Part shown: positions 22,928 to 23,294 of the stretch, piece by piece
Layout: every line of letters starts with the position of its first letter
Position numbering within the stretch: the first letter of the stretch is position 1
From: Clostridium sp. CAG:1193
GTDB lineage: Bacteria > Bacillota_I > Bacilli_A > RF39 > UBA660
Direction of reading: 5' to 3'
Length of the DNA stretch: 23,294 bases
Assembly: GCA_000436255.1 (NCBI GenBank)
Contig: HF990779.1
Location: 2,889-26,182 of the forward strand
The notes under the pieces: model-generated
Told to the model about the DNA's origin: nothing
What the model saw: the letters and a program-made list of their open reading frames with translations, nothing else
The model's database searches: none
Made by a program: the position numbers and the translations under genes

Positions 22928-23294
22928 ATGAAAGATAAATTATTTTATAAAATTGTAAGACCACTTTTAGTTTTATATATAAAACTATATAAACCAACTG
23001 TAATAAATAGTAAAGCAATAAAAGAAAGTGGTAGTGTTATATTAGCAGGCAATCATACTAGTTATAATGACCCATTATTAGTTGCATATGCAACTAAAAG
23101 ACAAGTGCATTTCTTTGCTAAAGATAGTCTATATAAAGGATTAAAAAAAGTAATATTTAAAGGTTTAGGTATAATACCAGTAAATAGGAAAATTAAAGAT
23201 AGAAATAGTTTGAATATGGGTATTAAAGTACTTAATAATAATTTAGTTGTAGGAATATTTCCAGAAGGCACAATTAATAAGACAAATGATGTAA
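22928..23294 (+). CDS. plsC: 1-acyl-sn-glycerol-3-phosphate acyltransferase, 3' end cut
   Basis: The frame runs from ATG 22928 off the end of the window (122 codons visible; the family is about 190-240). It is a PlsC-type membrane acyltransferase that adds the second acyl chain to lysophosphatidic acid, giving phosphatidic acid. Visible: a hydrophobic N-terminal segment (VRPLLVLYIKLY), acyltransferase motif I NHTSYNDP with H43 and D48 (HX4D), GLGIIPVNRK (motif II, 80-89), and FPEGT (motif III, 111-115). GAGGT lies upstream of the ATG. GpsA, encoded at the left of the window, makes the glycerol phosphate used upstream in the same pathway. A tRNA- or lipid A-type acyltransferase is unlikely given the motifs. 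Confidence 0.88.
   Translation, partial: MKDKLFYKIVRPLLVLYIKLYKPTVINSKAIKESGSVILAGNHTSYNDPLLVAYATKRQVHFFAKDSLYKGLKKVIFKGLGIIPVNRKIKDRNSLNMGIKVLNNNLVVGIFPEGTINKTNDV

Overview
The window is a very AT-rich, densely packed bacterial chromosome segment. Gene content and order point to a Gram-positive member of class Bacilli, most likely a low-GC, reduced-genome gut-type lineage (RF39- or Erysipelotrichales-like; this placement is inference). Several neighbour sets match Bacillus subtilis: tkt-sirA-yneF, trhP1-trhP2 near trmR and greA (yrrN-yrrO, yrrM, greA), and ymfF-ymfH. Tryptophan is encoded by TGG and no gene is interrupted by TGA, so the standard bacterial code applies. Most genes end in TAA; lon, the LemA-like gene and the ArsR gene end in TAG, and only ymfH ends in TGA. 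All genes lie on the + strand except gpsA.

Layout: 1-2290 holds the 3' part of transketolase, then sirA (with a perfect Spo0A-box heptamer upstream) and yneF. gpsA (2308-3273) faces yneF with back-to-back terminators. A short BspA/DUF285 surface-protein remnant (3370-3594) follows. 3676-7082 is a tRNA wobble-uridine modification block (trhP1, trhP2, then trmR) with an unrecognised HExxH metallopeptidase-like gene between trhP2 and trmR. 7148-12578 is a transcription and protein-quality block: greA, trigger factor, a GT28-type diacylglycerol glycosyltransferase and lon. 12618-15872 holds deoD and an M16 pair (inactive ymfF, active ymfH). A tRNA-Arg(CCT) follows at 15906.

The right-hand third is more unusual. 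It has a methyltransferase fused to 5-formyltetrahydrofolate cyclo-ligase, a LemA-family protein with an added outer coiled coil built on exact 11-residue repeats, and a membrane-anchored nuclease. Next comes a zinc-type ArsR/SmtB repressor translationally coupled to a P1B-2 Zn/Cd ATPase with a clear operator, then a two-TM protein with an EF-hand-like loop, and finally the 5' part of a PlsC acyltransferase cut by the window end.

The segment is strikingly compact. At least seven stop codons lie inside terminator hairpins, and the tRNA-Arg promoter appears to be built into the terminator of the gene before it. I see no CRISPR array, insertion sequence, prophage or obvious novel defence system. 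The best candidates for undescribed biology are the methyltransferase-cyclo-ligase fusion, the hendecad LemA protein, the metallopeptidase inside the tRNA-modification block, and the terminator/promoter overlaps.
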